Source: Candidatus Mycobacterium methanotrophicum (GTDB lineage: Bacteria > Actinomycetota > Actinomycetes > Mycobacteriales > Mycobacteriaceae). From it: DNA of 64,000 bases. The stretch covers positions 1,364,001 through 1,428,000 of the forward strand of contig NZ_CP097320.1 in the NCBI RefSeq assembly GCF_023515995.1, in the 5' to 3' direction. Below the pieces are notes generated by a model. It was not told where the DNA came from and made no database searches. It saw only the letters and a program-made list of their open reading frames with translations. Position 1 is the stretch's first letter, and each line of letters begins with the position of its first letter. A program made the position numbers and the translations under genes. This document shows positions 8,695 to 18,501 of this stretch, in pieces.

Positions 8695-9122
8695 GTACCT
8701 ATACCGCGATCGCAAGCCCGGACGGCAAGTGCTGGCATGTCCGACTGCCCGGACTGGGCAACCGTCCCGAATACGGGCTGCCCGCCCAGGCTCGCAATCT
8801 CGATCAGGTTGAACCGACCGCGCGCGACCTGATCGCGTTGTGGCTCGACGTACCGGCGGACTCGTTCACTGTTGAGGTGCAGGTTGAGCTACCGGAGTCT
8901 GTTCATCACCACCTCGAACTGGCGGCAAAGCTGCGTCGGGAGGCCGCCGATGCGCAAGCCGGTGCCGCCGAGGAATACCGGCGTGCGGCAACCGAACTCA
9001 AAGGTGGTGGATTGACGGTGCGCGACATCGGCAAGGCGCTGGGCATTTCCTATCAGCGGGCGCATCAACTGGTCTCGGCCAAGGCAACGTTCCGCAACAC
9101 GGCTATGGCCAGCGGAACCTAA
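8691..9122 (+). CDS. hicB: HicB-family antitoxin
   Basis: 143 residues from GTG 8691, which overlaps the hicA stop; AAGGGG lies just upstream inside hicA. The N-terminal half has the partial RNase-H-like HicB fold (YTAIASPDGKCWHVRLPGL, then a DLIALWLDVPADSF helix). The C-terminal half contains a helix-turn-helix (LTVRDIGKALGISYQRAHQL) that should bind the promoter repeats upstream of hicA. The pair is intact, unlike most of the island, and could act as an addiction module that slowed its loss. Confidence 0.8.
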   Translation: MSTYTAIASPDGKCWHVRLPGLGNRPEYGLPAQARNLDQVEPTARDLIALWLDVPADSFTVEVQVELPESVHHHLELAAKLRREAADAQAGAAEEYRRAATELKGGGLTVRDIGKALGISYQRAHQLVSAKATFRNTAMASGT

Positions 9123-9127
9123 CCGCC

Positions 9128-10316
9128 ATGACCGCAACGGCCGAGTTCATCAGTGACAGTTACGCGTTGAACCACCAGCCCGACGGCACATCGTTCACCG
9201 TCCGGGAGAACCTCGTCGACATCCTGCAACGCGAGCTGCTGGGCCCGGTGCACGGCCCGAGGAGGTGTTGCCGTTCAGCCCGCGCTCACATTATCTGGTC
9301 GGCTACATCGCCCCGGTGAAAACACCACCGTCGCCTCGGGCAGTGATGGCGACGAGGAAGCCGACGACCAGCGCGGCGAGCTGGCCGAGGCCCGCTCCGA
9401 CGCCGAGGGGTTGGCTGCGGGGCGCGGGGTGCCGGCGTTCGCCTCCGATGACGACAACGGCACCGATGCCGCCGACGAGGACGCCGAAGACCGGGCCCCC
9501 AAGCAGGGCTTGATGATTCCAGCGTCGATGGGCCTGCGGTTTCAGGTCCCGGCGGATCTGGCGTCGTTCACCGTCACCGCGACCTGGGGCACCTACGAAG
9601 CCGTCAAGACCGATCAGGTCACCAAGGCCGGCCGCACCGTCTACCACTATCAGCGCACCCCGATCGAGTTCCGCCGCGACATTGCGCTGGCCAGTCTGCA
9701 GCCCGGCCACACCGCCACCGTGGCGCTACGGGATGCGGTCTGCCTGCGCATCGACCGCTACGACGACCCCGACTTCGGGCGGGTGCTAGTGGAGATCGCA
9801 CTATGCAACGACCAGGAGACACCGTCACCAATCCCGCTGAGCGTGTGGATGTTTCAGACCAAACTCCATGTTGAGGCCGGCGGGGCGGAGGCGTTTCTGC
9901 CCGTCCGTGATGTGCTGGAACAAGACCTGCCCGAACACGACGAAGAGGTTCGGCTGCTCAACCTGCAGTACCGCAACCGGTTGGAGTACGCGATCGGGCG
10001 TACCTGCTCAGTCGATTGGACCGTCCGGGACGGTGCGCGCCGCGCATCAGCGGTGGAGACCACCTGGCTGCCGGTCACCGAGACCCCGCAAACCAGGGCG
10101 CTGGCTGTCGAGGGCGCACTGCTGTCCATGGACGCCCTGGCCTGCGTGACACCGGATCAGCTGCGCACCGGTCTGCAACCGCTGATAGCCGTCCCAGGCG
10201 GCTCGCCTTGCGCCACGCTGTTCATCGGATTCCGGTGGGGCCAGGACGTCGTTCACCGCAGCGGTCAAGTCAGTGTCGGAGACATCGGTGACGTCAATGT
10301 CTTTCGCGGCATGTAG
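9128..10316 (+). pseudogene. DISARM DrmA-like gene, 5' part only, frameshifted
   Basis: Three frames must be joined to read one protein. The frame from ATG 9128 gives SFTVRENLVDILQRELLGP. A shift near 9258 leads to EEVLPFSPRSHYLVGYIAP, and a shift near 9318 leads to an acidic linker. MIPASMGLRFQVPADL, WGTYEAV, YQRTPIEF and the rest then follow to the stop at 10316. The VREN-LVD-LLGP opening, the SRxYLVGYIAP segment and the SMGLRF...WGxY...QRTP block are features I associate with the N-terminal region of DrmA, the helicase of DISARM phage-defence systems. Only about 390 residues remain; the helicase motifs and the drmB and drmC partners are absent. The remnant is certainly broken; the DrmA identification is from memory. 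Confidence 0.6.
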
Positions 10317-10359
10317 CCGCGATTTTGCACTGTGGCATGCGGGCCGCACGGGAGCCGAT

Positions 10360-10380
10360 GTGCCGCAAAGATGCCGCAGC
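10360..10380 (+). repeat. Right copy of arm-type direct repeat
   Basis: GTGCCGCA, AAG, ATGCCGCA, in the same orientation as the copy at 2253 and 75 bases beyond the 3' end of the integrase remnant. The surrounding 10317-10454 contains no gene. Confidence 0.5.
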
Positions 10381-10454
10381 ACAGAGCTATCCCTCACGAA
10401 ACCCCAAGACCCCCACCCGGGTGGTTCCGTGAGAAATGGCTGTTGAGCGAAAAA

Positions 10455-11276
10455 TTACCCGTTTTCGGACTCGTTCGCATCAGCACCCCCGCCGCGCTGG
10501 TCGCCGGACACCAGATCGTCGCGACCCTTGCCGACCATCAGCGCGGCCAAGTCGTCGGCCAGGGCAGCCGGGAATGGCACCGAGCGCCGCTCCCAGGTCT
10601 TCGGCGTCGACCAGACCAGACCCGCCCCGGCAGCGTCGGTCACGCTGCGGCTGACGTTGACCCGCCGCCGCAGCATGTCGAAATCGGCCACGCGCAGCGC
10701 CGCCATCTCGCCGTACCGCAGACCGGTGTAGGCCAGGAACCGGACCACGATGCCGTCGCGCTCGACGGCGTCGGCCAAGGTCGCCAGCTGACGATGCGAG
10801 AGGTATCCGCGGTCGGCGTGCTGACGCTTCGGCAGCTTCACCCCCGTCGTCGGATTGCGGGGGATCGCGCGGTCCTCGACGGCCGCGCCCATGATCTGCC
10901 GCAGCAGCCCGAAGCAGGTTTCGATACCGGGCACGCCGACGCCGTCGGCGACCAGCTGCGCGACCCAGGCGCGCGCCGCGCTGGTCTTGACGTCGACGAC
11001 GGCGACGTGCCCCCACCGCGGTTCGACCCGCCTGCCCCAGGTCGAGCGCCTGGTCGCGGCGGTCTTGGCGCTGATGTGGGCCTGCGCCGCTGACCAGCTG
11101 GAGTAGATAGCCCCGACGGTCACCCGACCGGCCTCCGGTGCCGTGTAGGTACCGGTCACCATGCTGGCGCTGACCCCGGCGAGCCATTGCTTCGCGTCGG
11201 TCTTGCGCTCGAAGTGCTGGGTGTATTCCTTACCGTTGTCGTCGAAATACCTTGCGCGCCAACGCTTGCCGACGCC
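10455..11276 (-). pseudogene. Tyrosine recombinase (phage-type integrase), truncated at both ends
   Basis: Reading on the minus strand from about 11276, the protein begins in the middle of the arm-binding domain (GKRWRARYFDDNGKEY, DAKQWLAGVSASMVTGTY). It continues through the core-binding domain and enters the catalytic domain with the first active-site Arg (YTGLRYGEMAALR) and the WERRSVPFP strand. It then stops at 10455. The HxxR box and the nucleophile Tyr are missing, and so is the normal N-terminus. Upstream of 11276 the frame runs into the opposite strand of the M24 peptidase remnant. It is therefore inactive. Confidence 0.8.
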
Positions 11277-11588
11277 GTGGCGTGCCGGCTGATTGCCGCC
11301 TGCCGCCCCGGAGCACGGGCCAGCGATCTGCTCGCGGCTTACGACCTGGCCGCCGAGCCGCTGCCGCTGACGTCCGTCGCGCACGGACTGGGCCTGGGCT
11401 TCGATCCGCCGGTGATCTCGCGGCAGCTTCCGGACACCGCCGAACACGAACATCTCGACCCCGGAATGGAGTTGGCGCTCACCGGCTACGTGTGGCAGGA
11501 AGGCGTCGGCGGGGTTCTGCACCGCGACACTGTGCTCATCACCGACAGCGGGCCCGAGGTGCTCACCGCCAGCCCGTCCTGGCAGTAG
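11265..11588 (+). pseudogene. M24 metallopeptidase (Xaa-Pro dipeptidase-like), 3' remnant
   Basis: The frame from about 11265 to the stop at 11588 encodes roughly 107 residues matching the C-terminal end of M24 (pita-bread) peptidases: VAHGLGLGFDPPVIS with the substrate-binding His, LDPGMELALTGYVW with a metal-ligand Glu-type position, and GGVLHRDTVLIT. The N-terminal two thirds, including most metal ligands, are gone. The frame fuses into the reversed integrase sequence. This marks the right boundary of the island and shows that a resident gene was lost there. Confidence 0.65.
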
Positions 11589-11698
11589 CCAACACGAAGG
11601 CTCGTCGCGTCCCGAGCGGCTAAGCCGCCACCTCCGATCGGCGACCGCGTGCAGCAGTGCCGAGCGGGTGCGGTCATCGCGGACCGCAGCAGCGCCGG

Positions 11699-12238
11699 TT
11701 ACGCGGCATAGCTGGTGAGTATCGCCACCCGGAACGGTTCGGGCATCAGATAAAGGGCGCCGAAACAGCAGACGGCGTCGAATGTTTCATCGCCGAACGG
11801 CAGCGTGCTCGCGTCGCCGCGGACGTAACAGGTGCGCGGTCCGCTGTTGTCCAGCACGGCGCGAGCCAGCGTCGGCTCGGAGATGTCCTGCCCGACGGCG
11901 AGGCCGCCGGCGGGCAGTCGTCGCGCCAAAGGCCCGGTGAAATTGCCTGGGCCACAAGCGATGTCGAGCAACCTGCGCGCGCCGGACAGATGTAGTGCCT
12001 CGGCCGCGCGGCGTTGCTCGGCACCGGTGGTGACACCGCTGGCAATGTAGAACGCAACCGGGCGCCACCGTCGTTCGTACACGCCAGCGACGAACGGGCT
12101 GTTCATCGCGCGCTGGGCGAACGTGGGGACACCCACCGCCGTTGATTCGCCCAGCACGTCGAGGAAACCGTGCCGCAGGGTAGCTGTGCGGTCGAGCAGG
12201 TTGCGGGTTGTCTCCAGCGGATCGCCGGCGATGTCCAT
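11699..12238 (-). pseudogene. SAM-dependent methyltransferase, internally deleted
   Basis: From ATG 12238 the protein has a clear class I methyltransferase core: LLDIACGPGNFTGPLARRL (motif I), GQDISEPTLARA (motif II acidic residue) and GDASTLPFGDETFDAVCCFGALYLM. It then jumps from MPEPFRV directly to AILTSYAA and stops. In the family about 15 residues (the motif with LRPGG) separate those two parts, and 60-80 more follow. The gene is therefore shortened by an internal deletion and a premature end, 179 residues instead of about 260. It sits between the peptidase remnant and pat, where M. tuberculosis has Rv0997. Probably inactive. Confidence 0.6.
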
Positions 12239-12335
12239 CCCGTGAGTCTGGACCCGACCTTGCTGCGACCCGAACGCAACCCATAACCTGGGCAACATCG
12301 GACCGCGACCGGGCGTCGCCGCCCGGCGCGTGTGA

Positions 12336-13352
<1,017 letters not shown>

Positions 13353-13353
13353 C

Positions 13354-14022
13354 ATGCGGCTCTTGGCCGCTGCGGTGGGTGTCGTTATTCTGCTGCTCGG
13401 GTCATGTGCGCAGCCACGCCAACCCGCACAGGCGCCGTCGCGTACCGCTTCGGCTCGCCATATCGACCCCGGCAACATCAGACGGATGCGACGCGACCTG
13501 CCGCCTGGCTATGAGGTGACCGCCGTTTCGGGCCAGGCCGCTCCACCGGCGATCTGGGGCCTTGGCGGGAATACCGCGTCGACCCCCGCGCGCTGCGCGG
13601 CGCTGGCCGACCCGGGCGGCGGTCACGGGCAATCCGCTCAAGGCATTTCGGGTTCCGGTGCAGGCGGCATCCTGTACGCGGTGGTCGCGGCCGCGCCGAG
13701 CGGTTCCGTCTCGCTGGATCAGTCCCTGGTTGCCCAGTGCCGAACGTGGACCATGACCAGCAGGCGCGCCACTGCCCGCGTACACCTGGTCGACGCTCCT
13801 CGCATCGACGGCGCCGTCACTCTGGGCATGGCTACCGACATCACCACGTCGGTTGAAGGCGGCAACGAAATCGGCTACCGGGCAAACACCTTCACGGCTT
13901 ATCTTGGCGATTACTACGCGTTCACCACGCTGATCAGTGACCCCGGTTCACCGCAGTCGCCGCTGGGGCCGCAGTTCGCGGCCGACCTGCTGGTGAAAAC
14001 CGCGTCGACGTTACGCGCCTGA
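13354..14022 (+). CDS. Lipoprotein of the Rv0999 / DUF5642 type
   Basis: A 222-residue exported protein. A signal peptide with a lipobox (LLLGSC, Cys about residue 18) is followed by a low-complexity spacer and a beta-rich domain ending in LGDYYAFTTLI and FAADLLVKTASTL. The start codon begins one base after the pat stop, which suggests translational coupling. Function unknown. The next gene is a paralogue with the same layout, so a tandem duplication occurred. Confidence 0.8.
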   Translation: MRLLAAAVGVVILLLGSCAQPRQPAQAPSRTASARHIDPGNIRRMRRDLPPGYEVTAVSGQAAPPAIWGLGGNTASTPARCAALADPGGGHGQSAQGISGSGAGGILYAVVAAAPSGSVSLDQSLVAQCRTWTMTSRRATARVHLVDAPRIDGAVTLGMATDITTSVEGGNEIGYRANTFTAYLGDYYAFTTLISDPGSPQSPLGPQFAADLLVKTASTLRA

Positions 14023-14046
14023 AGGCGGTGCGTTAGATTGACGCGG

Positions 14047-14697
14047 ATGATGCGGATAGCGGTCGGAAGTGCGTGCTTGCTGGTGGCCTGCGCACACGGC
14101 TCCTCGGGCAAGGCCCCTTCCGCGGACATCTCCAAGATTTCGCAGGTGGAATCGAGCTTCGGACCCGGATATAAGGTCAAGGACGTCCCGAAAACCGGAA
14201 TTGATCCCAAGGTGCTCTCAACCCACAAGCTTCCGCCGGGGCTGAGGTTCGACCCTCCCGATTGCTCATCGTTTGTGGTCGGCGAGGACATGCCGCCGGG
14301 TCTGCAGGGGAACATGGCCGCCGTCGCCGCCGAGGGCGCCGGCAACCGCTTCATTGTCATGGCCGTGCAGACGTCGCAGCCCGTGCCGTTCAACGAGCCC
14401 GGACGCAACTGCAGGAAAGTGGCATTCCAGGGCGGCCGGGTGCGCGGTCTGATCGAGGTCGTCGATGCGCCGCAGATCAAGGGGGCACGGACCCTGGGCG
14501 TGCACCGTGTCCTGCAAACGGTGGTCAACGGAAAGCCGCGTAGCGGCGAGCTTTACAACTACTCGGCGCGTTTCGGCGACTATCAGGTGATCATCACCGC
14601 CAACCCGCTGCTGCAACCGGACAAGCCGGTCACTGCCGTCGACACCAATCGGGCGCGCGACTTGCTGGTCAAATCCGTCGCGGCAATCCGAAGCTGA
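14047..14697 (+). CDS. Second DUF5642-type lipoprotein (tandem paralogue)
   Basis: About 216 residues from ATG 14047 (an in-frame TTG lies at 14038). Signal peptide and lipobox (LLVAC) are followed by the same domain pattern as the gene before: SFGPGYKVKDV, a Cys pair in the middle, FGDYQVIITANPL and RARDLLVKSVAAI at the end. Pairwise identity with the neighbour is modest but the order of motifs is the same, so they are diverged duplicates. Surface-anchored, function unknown. Confidence 0.75.
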   Translation: MMRIAVGSACLLVACAHGSSGKAPSADISKISQVESSFGPGYKVKDVPKTGIDPKVLSTHKLPPGLRFDPPDCSSFVVGEDMPPGLQGNMAAVAAEGAGNRFIVMAVQTSQPVPFNEPGRNCRKVAFQGGRVRGLIEVVDAPQIKGARTLGVHRVLQTVVNGKPRSGELYNYSARFGDYQVIITANPLLQPDKPVTAVDTNRARDLLVKSVAAIRS

Positions 14698-14700
14698 TTT

Positions 14701-15306
14701 TTAGCGCACGTCGTTCGGCCGGAACTGGATACTGACCCGGGCGCCGATAGCCGACGACGTTTTGGGAACCGAGTGCTCCCAGGTTCGCTGACAGGAACCG
14801 CCCATCACGAGCAGATCGCCATGAGCCTGCGGCAGCCGCAACGAGCGCCCCTGGGAAGGCCGGGCGCGCGGCCGCAGCGCGAAGGTGCGGGTGGCGCCCA
14901 GGCTGACGATCGCCACCATGGTGTCCTGGGTGCTGCTGCGGCCGATGGTGTCACCGTGCCACGCGACGCTGTCCGAGCCGTCGCGATACCAGCACAGGCC
15001 CACGGTGGTGAACGGCTCGCCCAACTCGCCGGCATAGATGTCGTTGAGCCGCCGGCGTAACCGGCCCAGCCGCGGATGCGGCGGATCCTCGACGGCGAGG
15101 TCGTGAAAACTCACCAGGCGGGGCACATCGAGCACGCGGTCGTACATCTTCCGGCGATCGGCTCGCCATGGCACTGCCGTCAGCAGTTCGCTCAACAAGT
15201 CGTCGGCGCCGGTCAGCCAACCGGACCGGATGTCGATCCAGGCTCCGTTGCCCAGCGGCCTGCGTTCGTTGCACTCGAACAACGATTCTTGGACCGCAAT
15301 CGCCAC
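14701..15306 (-). CDS. AlkB-like 2-oxoglutarate/Fe(II) dioxygenase
   Basis: 201 residues from GTG 15306. The iron-binding triad is visible: His and Asp in AWHGDTIG and the distal His in WEHSVPKTS, followed by the 2-oxoglutarate-binding Arg region ARVSIQFRPND. The substrate-side segment GLCWYRDGSDSVAWH matches AlkB-type oxidative demethylases of alkylated nucleic acids. Synteny gives Rv1000c. It converges on the second lipoprotein gene with only three bases between the stops. Confidence 0.82.
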   Translation of the reverse strand: MAIAVQESLFECNERRPLGNGAWIDIRSGWLTGADDLLSELLTAVPWRADRRKMYDRVLDVPRLVSFHDLAVEDPPHPRLGRLRRRLNDIYAGELGEPFTTVGLCWYRDGSDSVAWHGDTIGRSSTQDTMVAIVSLGATRTFALRPRARPSQGRSLRLPQAHGDLLVMGGSCQRTWEHSVPKTSSAIGARVSIQFRPNDVR

Positions 15307-15592
15307 GGGCTCAAGTCTATCGCACACTCGTTCGAACTCGCGCGGCGACGATGCAGAGCGCCACCCGAACCACAGCCGGCCTGGCGAGCACGTCGCCCCG
15401 GATTGGACAACGCGCAACTGCGCAGACTTGGCGAGGTTGTCGCGCCAGCCGGCCGACAGCCTCGCCCACCGTCGAAGTGCAACGTTCGACACCGCAACGC
15501 CGGCCCGAGCCGACAGTTCGCGCGGAAGCAGTTCCTCGGTGTCGGCAACCTGAACCAAACTTGAGGTGGCGGTTCCGGTTACCGTGCTAAGT

Positions 15593-16801
15593 GTGAGTAG
15601 TGGCGAGCTGGGGTGCAACTCCGAACTGGGCAGGCTCAGGGTAGCCATCCTGCACCGACCAGGCGCCGAACTGCGCCGACTCACGCCGCGCAACAACGAT
15701 GATCTGCTGTTCGACGGATTGCCCTGGGTCGCAAGGGCGCAGGAAGAACACGATATGTTCGCCGAATTGCTGCGATCCCGCGGCGTCGAGGTGCTGCTGC
15801 TGTCCGACCTGCTGACCGAAGCTCTGGTCAGTGGCGCTGCCAGGATGCAGGGCATCGCCGCGTCAGTTGACGCGCTGCGGCTTGGAGTGCCTTTAGCGCA
15901 TGAGCTCTCGGCCTATCTGCGGGGCCTTGACCCGGCCGCGTTGGCGCATGTGCTGATGGCCGGCATGACGTTCGCCGAGTTGCCTTCAGATGCGCGCGCG
16001 GATGACTCGCTGGTGCATCGGATGCATCACGACAACGACTATGTCATCGAGCCGCTGCCTAACCTGGTGTTCACCCGCGACTCGTCGATCTGGGTCGGAC
16101 CCCGGGTCGTCATCCCGTCGCTGGCGCTTCCTGCGCGTGCGCGTGAGGCGTCGTTGACCGACCTGATCTATGCGCACCACCCGCGGTTCACCGGTGTGCG
16201 CCGGGCCTACGAGTCGCGCACCGCGCCCGTGGAAGGCGGTGACGTGTTGTTGCTGGCGCCGGGTGTGATCGCCGTCGGAGTAGGCGAGCGGACCACTCCG
16301 GCCGGAGCGGAAGCCTTGGCGCGCAGCCTGTTCGCCGACAACCTGGCCAGCACGGTATTGGCCGTGCCGCTGGCCAGAAAACGAGCGCAGATGCACCTCG
16401 ACGCGGTGTGCACGATGGTCGACACCGATGCGGTGGTGATGTACGCCAGCATCGTCGACGCGTTGTCCGCCTTCACGATTGAGTGCACGCCCGATGGTGT
16501 GAAGATTTTCGACGAAGCGCCGTTCGTCGAAGCCGCGGCCGCCGCGATGGGTATCGACGAGTTGCGCGTCATCGACACCGGGCCCGATGCCCTTGTCGCC
16601 GAACGTGAACAGTGGGACGACGGTAACAACACGTTGGCGCTGGCGCCCGGCGTCGTCGTCGCCTATGAGCGCAACGCGCGGACCAACGCTCGTCTTGAGG
16701 ACGCCGGGGTCGAGGTACTGACGATCGCCGTCTCGGAACTGGGCGCCGGTCGCGGCGGCCCGCGGTGCATGTCCTGTCCCGCGGCCCGCGATCCGCTGTA
16801 G
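15593..16801 (+). CDS. arcA: Arginine deiminase
   Basis: About 402 residues, starting at GTG 15593 or the neighbouring GTG 15591-frame alternatives; the first conserved block is [21 protein letters not shown]. The guanidine-modifying fold is shown by [13 protein letters not shown] (Asp, Arg), [15 protein letters not shown] (catalytic His and substrate Asp) and the C-terminal nucleophile in [10 protein letters not shown] (Cys). It converts L-arginine to citrulline and ammonia. No arcB or arcC neighbour is present, so it stands alone as in M. tuberculosis Rv1001. Confidence 0.93.
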   Translation: MSSGELGCNSELGRLRVAILHRPGAELRRLTPRNNDDLLFDGLPWVARAQEEHDMFAELLRSRGVEVLLLSDLLTEALVSGAARMQGIAASVDALRLGVPLAHELSAYLRGLDPAALAHVLMAGMTFAELPSDARADDSLVHRMHHDNDYVIEPLPNLVFTRDSSIWVGPRVVIPSLALPARAREASLTDLIYAHHPRFTGVRRAYESRTAPVEGGDVLLLAPGVIAVGVGERTTPAGAEALARSLFADNLASTVLAVPLARKRAQMHLDAVCTMVDTDAVVMYASIVDALSAFTIECTPDGVKIFDEAPFVEAAAAAMGIDELRVIDTGPDALVAEREQWDDGNNTLALAPGVVVAYERNARTNARLEDAGVEVLTIAVSELGAGRGGPRCMSCPAARDPL

Positions 16802-16926
16802 GGCCGCATTGAGATTGCGCTCATGGCTGTGCTTTGGGCGATTTCACGACCGTGTGTGCAATTTCAATGGTTCGCGCGAGTCGAGGGCGAGGATCACAGC
16901 CCTGGCTGCTGTTTCGGCGCCCAGCG

Positions 16927-18477
16927 CTACCGCCAACTGGGCAGCCAGATCTCCATGTTCCAGGTGGACTGCGAAATCGGCTGACCGGTGAGCACCGGAA
17001 ACAGCCACGCGAAGTTGGTCAAAACCAATGCGACGTAGCAGGATACCGCGATCACGCCGAGGGTGCGGCGCTCAGCGCTCTGACCCGGTTTGTAGAGGAT
17101 GTCGCCGAGGATCAGTGCGATCGCCATCACCAGAAACGGCGCCATGGTGGCCGCGTAGAAGAAGTACATCTGCCGGTCGATGTCGGCGAGCCACGGCAGC
17201 CACCCGGCGCAGTAGCCGACCAGTACCGCGGCGTAGCGCCAGTCGCGGCGCACGATCATCCGCCAGCATGCGTAGCCGAGGACTGGCGCCGAAAGCCACC
17301 ACATCGCCGGTGTGCCGACCAGCATCACCGCTTTGACGCACGACTGCGCGCCGCAACCGGGGACGTTTTGCTGGTCGATGGCGTAGAGCACCGGTCGCAG
17401 CGACATCGGCCACGCCCACGGTTTGGATTCCCAAGGATGGTAGTTGCCCGCCGAATTCGTCAGGCCGGCATGGAACTGGTAGGCCTTGGCGGTGTAATGC
17501 CACAGTGATCGGATGGCATCGGGTAGCGGGAAATTCGTTTGCGGCCCAATCGATTGGCCGACCTCGTGTCGATCGATGGCGGTCTCGGAGGCGAACCAGG
17601 GTGCATAGCTGGCCAGATACACCGCCAGCGGGATGACTAGAAAAGCGTAGGCAGTAGGGACGACGTCGCGGCGGACGACGCCGAGCCACGGGCGCAGCAC
17701 TTGGTATTGGCGGCGTGCAGCAGCGTCGAACGCCAATGACAGCAACCCGAAGAACACCACGAAGTACAGCCCGGACCACTTTGTCCCACAAGCCAAACCG
17801 AGCAGCACGCCGGCGCCGAACCGCCACCAACGTACACCTAGCCGCGGTCCCCACACCGTCTCGTTGCTGCGGCCCTCGGTCAGCGCCACGTGCATCCGCT
17901 CGCGCACCTGGTCCCGGTCGACGATCAACGCGCCGAACGCCGCCACCACGAAAAAAGCCAGGAAGCCGTCCAGCAGTGCGGTGCGCGCCACGACAAAGCT
18001 GACCCCGTCGCCGATCAGCAGCAGTCCGGCGATGGCGCCGACCAACGTCGAGCGGCTGATCCGTCGCACGATCCGCACGACCAGGCCGACCAGCACAATG
18101 CCGAGGACCGCGCCGGTGGACCGCCAGCCCAGCCCGTTGTAGCCGAAGATCGCTTCACCGATCGCGGTCAGTTGCTTGCCCACCGGCGGATGAACGACCA
18201 GACCATAGCCGGGGTTGTCCTCCACGCCGTGGTTGTGCAGCATCTGCCACGCCTGCGGCGCGTAATGCTTTTCGTCGAAAATCGGTGTGCCGGCATCGGT
18301 CGGTGAACCGAGGTTTATCGTCCGGGTAACCGCTGCAAGAGCAGTGATCACCACCGTCACGACCCAGCCCTCTAACCGGTCGACGGGCCCGAAATCGGGC
18401 CTTGGTGTCACCGGCCCGGGGCTGACGAGGGGAACGGACCGCTCGGTAGCGACGAGTTCATCGGGAGGAGCGGTCAC
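16927..18477 (-). CDS. pmt: Polyprenol-phosphate-mannose protein O-mannosyltransferase
   Basis: A 516-residue GT39 integral membrane enzyme. The acidic pair of the first extracytoplasmic loop is present (GTPIFDEKHYAPQAW) and eleven or so hydrophobic helices follow. It transfers mannose from polyprenyl-phosphate-mannose to Ser/Thr of exported proteins at the membrane (Rv1002c by synteny). I place the start at GTG 18477 (TAPPDELVATE...). The frame stays open further upstream only because the 52-bp tandem repeats contain no stop on this strand. The gene ends convergently 126 bases from arcA. Confidence 0.9.
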   Translation of the reverse strand: MTAPPDELVATERSVPLVSPGPVTPRPDFGPVDRLEGWVVTVVITALAAVTRTINLGSPTDAGTPIFDEKHYAPQAWQMLHNHGVEDNPGYGLVVHPPVGKQLTAIGEAIFGYNGLGWRSTGAVLGIVLVGLVVRIVRRISRSTLVGAIAGLLLIGDGVSFVVARTALLDGFLAFFVVAAFGALIVDRDQVRERMHVALTEGRSNETVWGPRLGVRWWRFGAGVLLGLACGTKWSGLYFVVFFGLLSLAFDAAARRQYQVLRPWLGVVRRDVVPTAYAFLVIPLAVYLASYAPWFASETAIDRHEVGQSIGPQTNFPLPDAIRSLWHYTAKAYQFHAGLTNSAGNYHPWESKPWAWPMSLRPVLYAIDQQNVPGCGAQSCVKAVMLVGTPAMWWLSAPVLGYACWRMIVRRDWRYAAVLVGYCAGWLPWLADIDRQMYFFYAATMAPFLVMAIALILGDILYKPGQSAERRTLGVIAVSCYVALVLTNFAWLFPVLTGQPISQSTWNMEIWLPSWR

Positions 18478-18488
18478 GCGACCGATCG

Positions 18489-18494
18489 TAGGCT
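18489..18494 (+). promoter_or_regulatory. -10 element for leaderless transcription into the repeat array
   Basis: TAGGCT fits the mycobacterial TANNNT -10 hexamer and ends seven bases before ATG 18502, the exact spacing of leaderless starts. The transcript would then begin at the first repeat unit and run through the array into rsmI. Confidence 0.5.
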
Positions 18495-18501
18495 GTGGGC
18501 G

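Larger units (their letters stand above)
2189..11270. mobile_element. Decayed tRNA-Ala-linked integrated island
   Basis: The segment lies between the 3' end of tRNA-Ala and the 3' remnant of an M24 peptidase. Its right end carries a tyrosine recombinase pointing inward on the minus strand. Cargo is a DUF4236/exonuclease protein, an HNH-like gene, an unknown gene, HicAB and a DISARM-like remnant, none of which belongs to the conserved Rv0994-Rv1018c gene order. A direct repeat of form GTGCCGCA-3nt-ATGCCGCA occurs near each edge (2253 and 10360). The integrase lacks both ends, so the element is probably immobile. No duplicated tRNA 3' end was found at the right side, so the boundaries are approximate. 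Confidence 0.7.
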
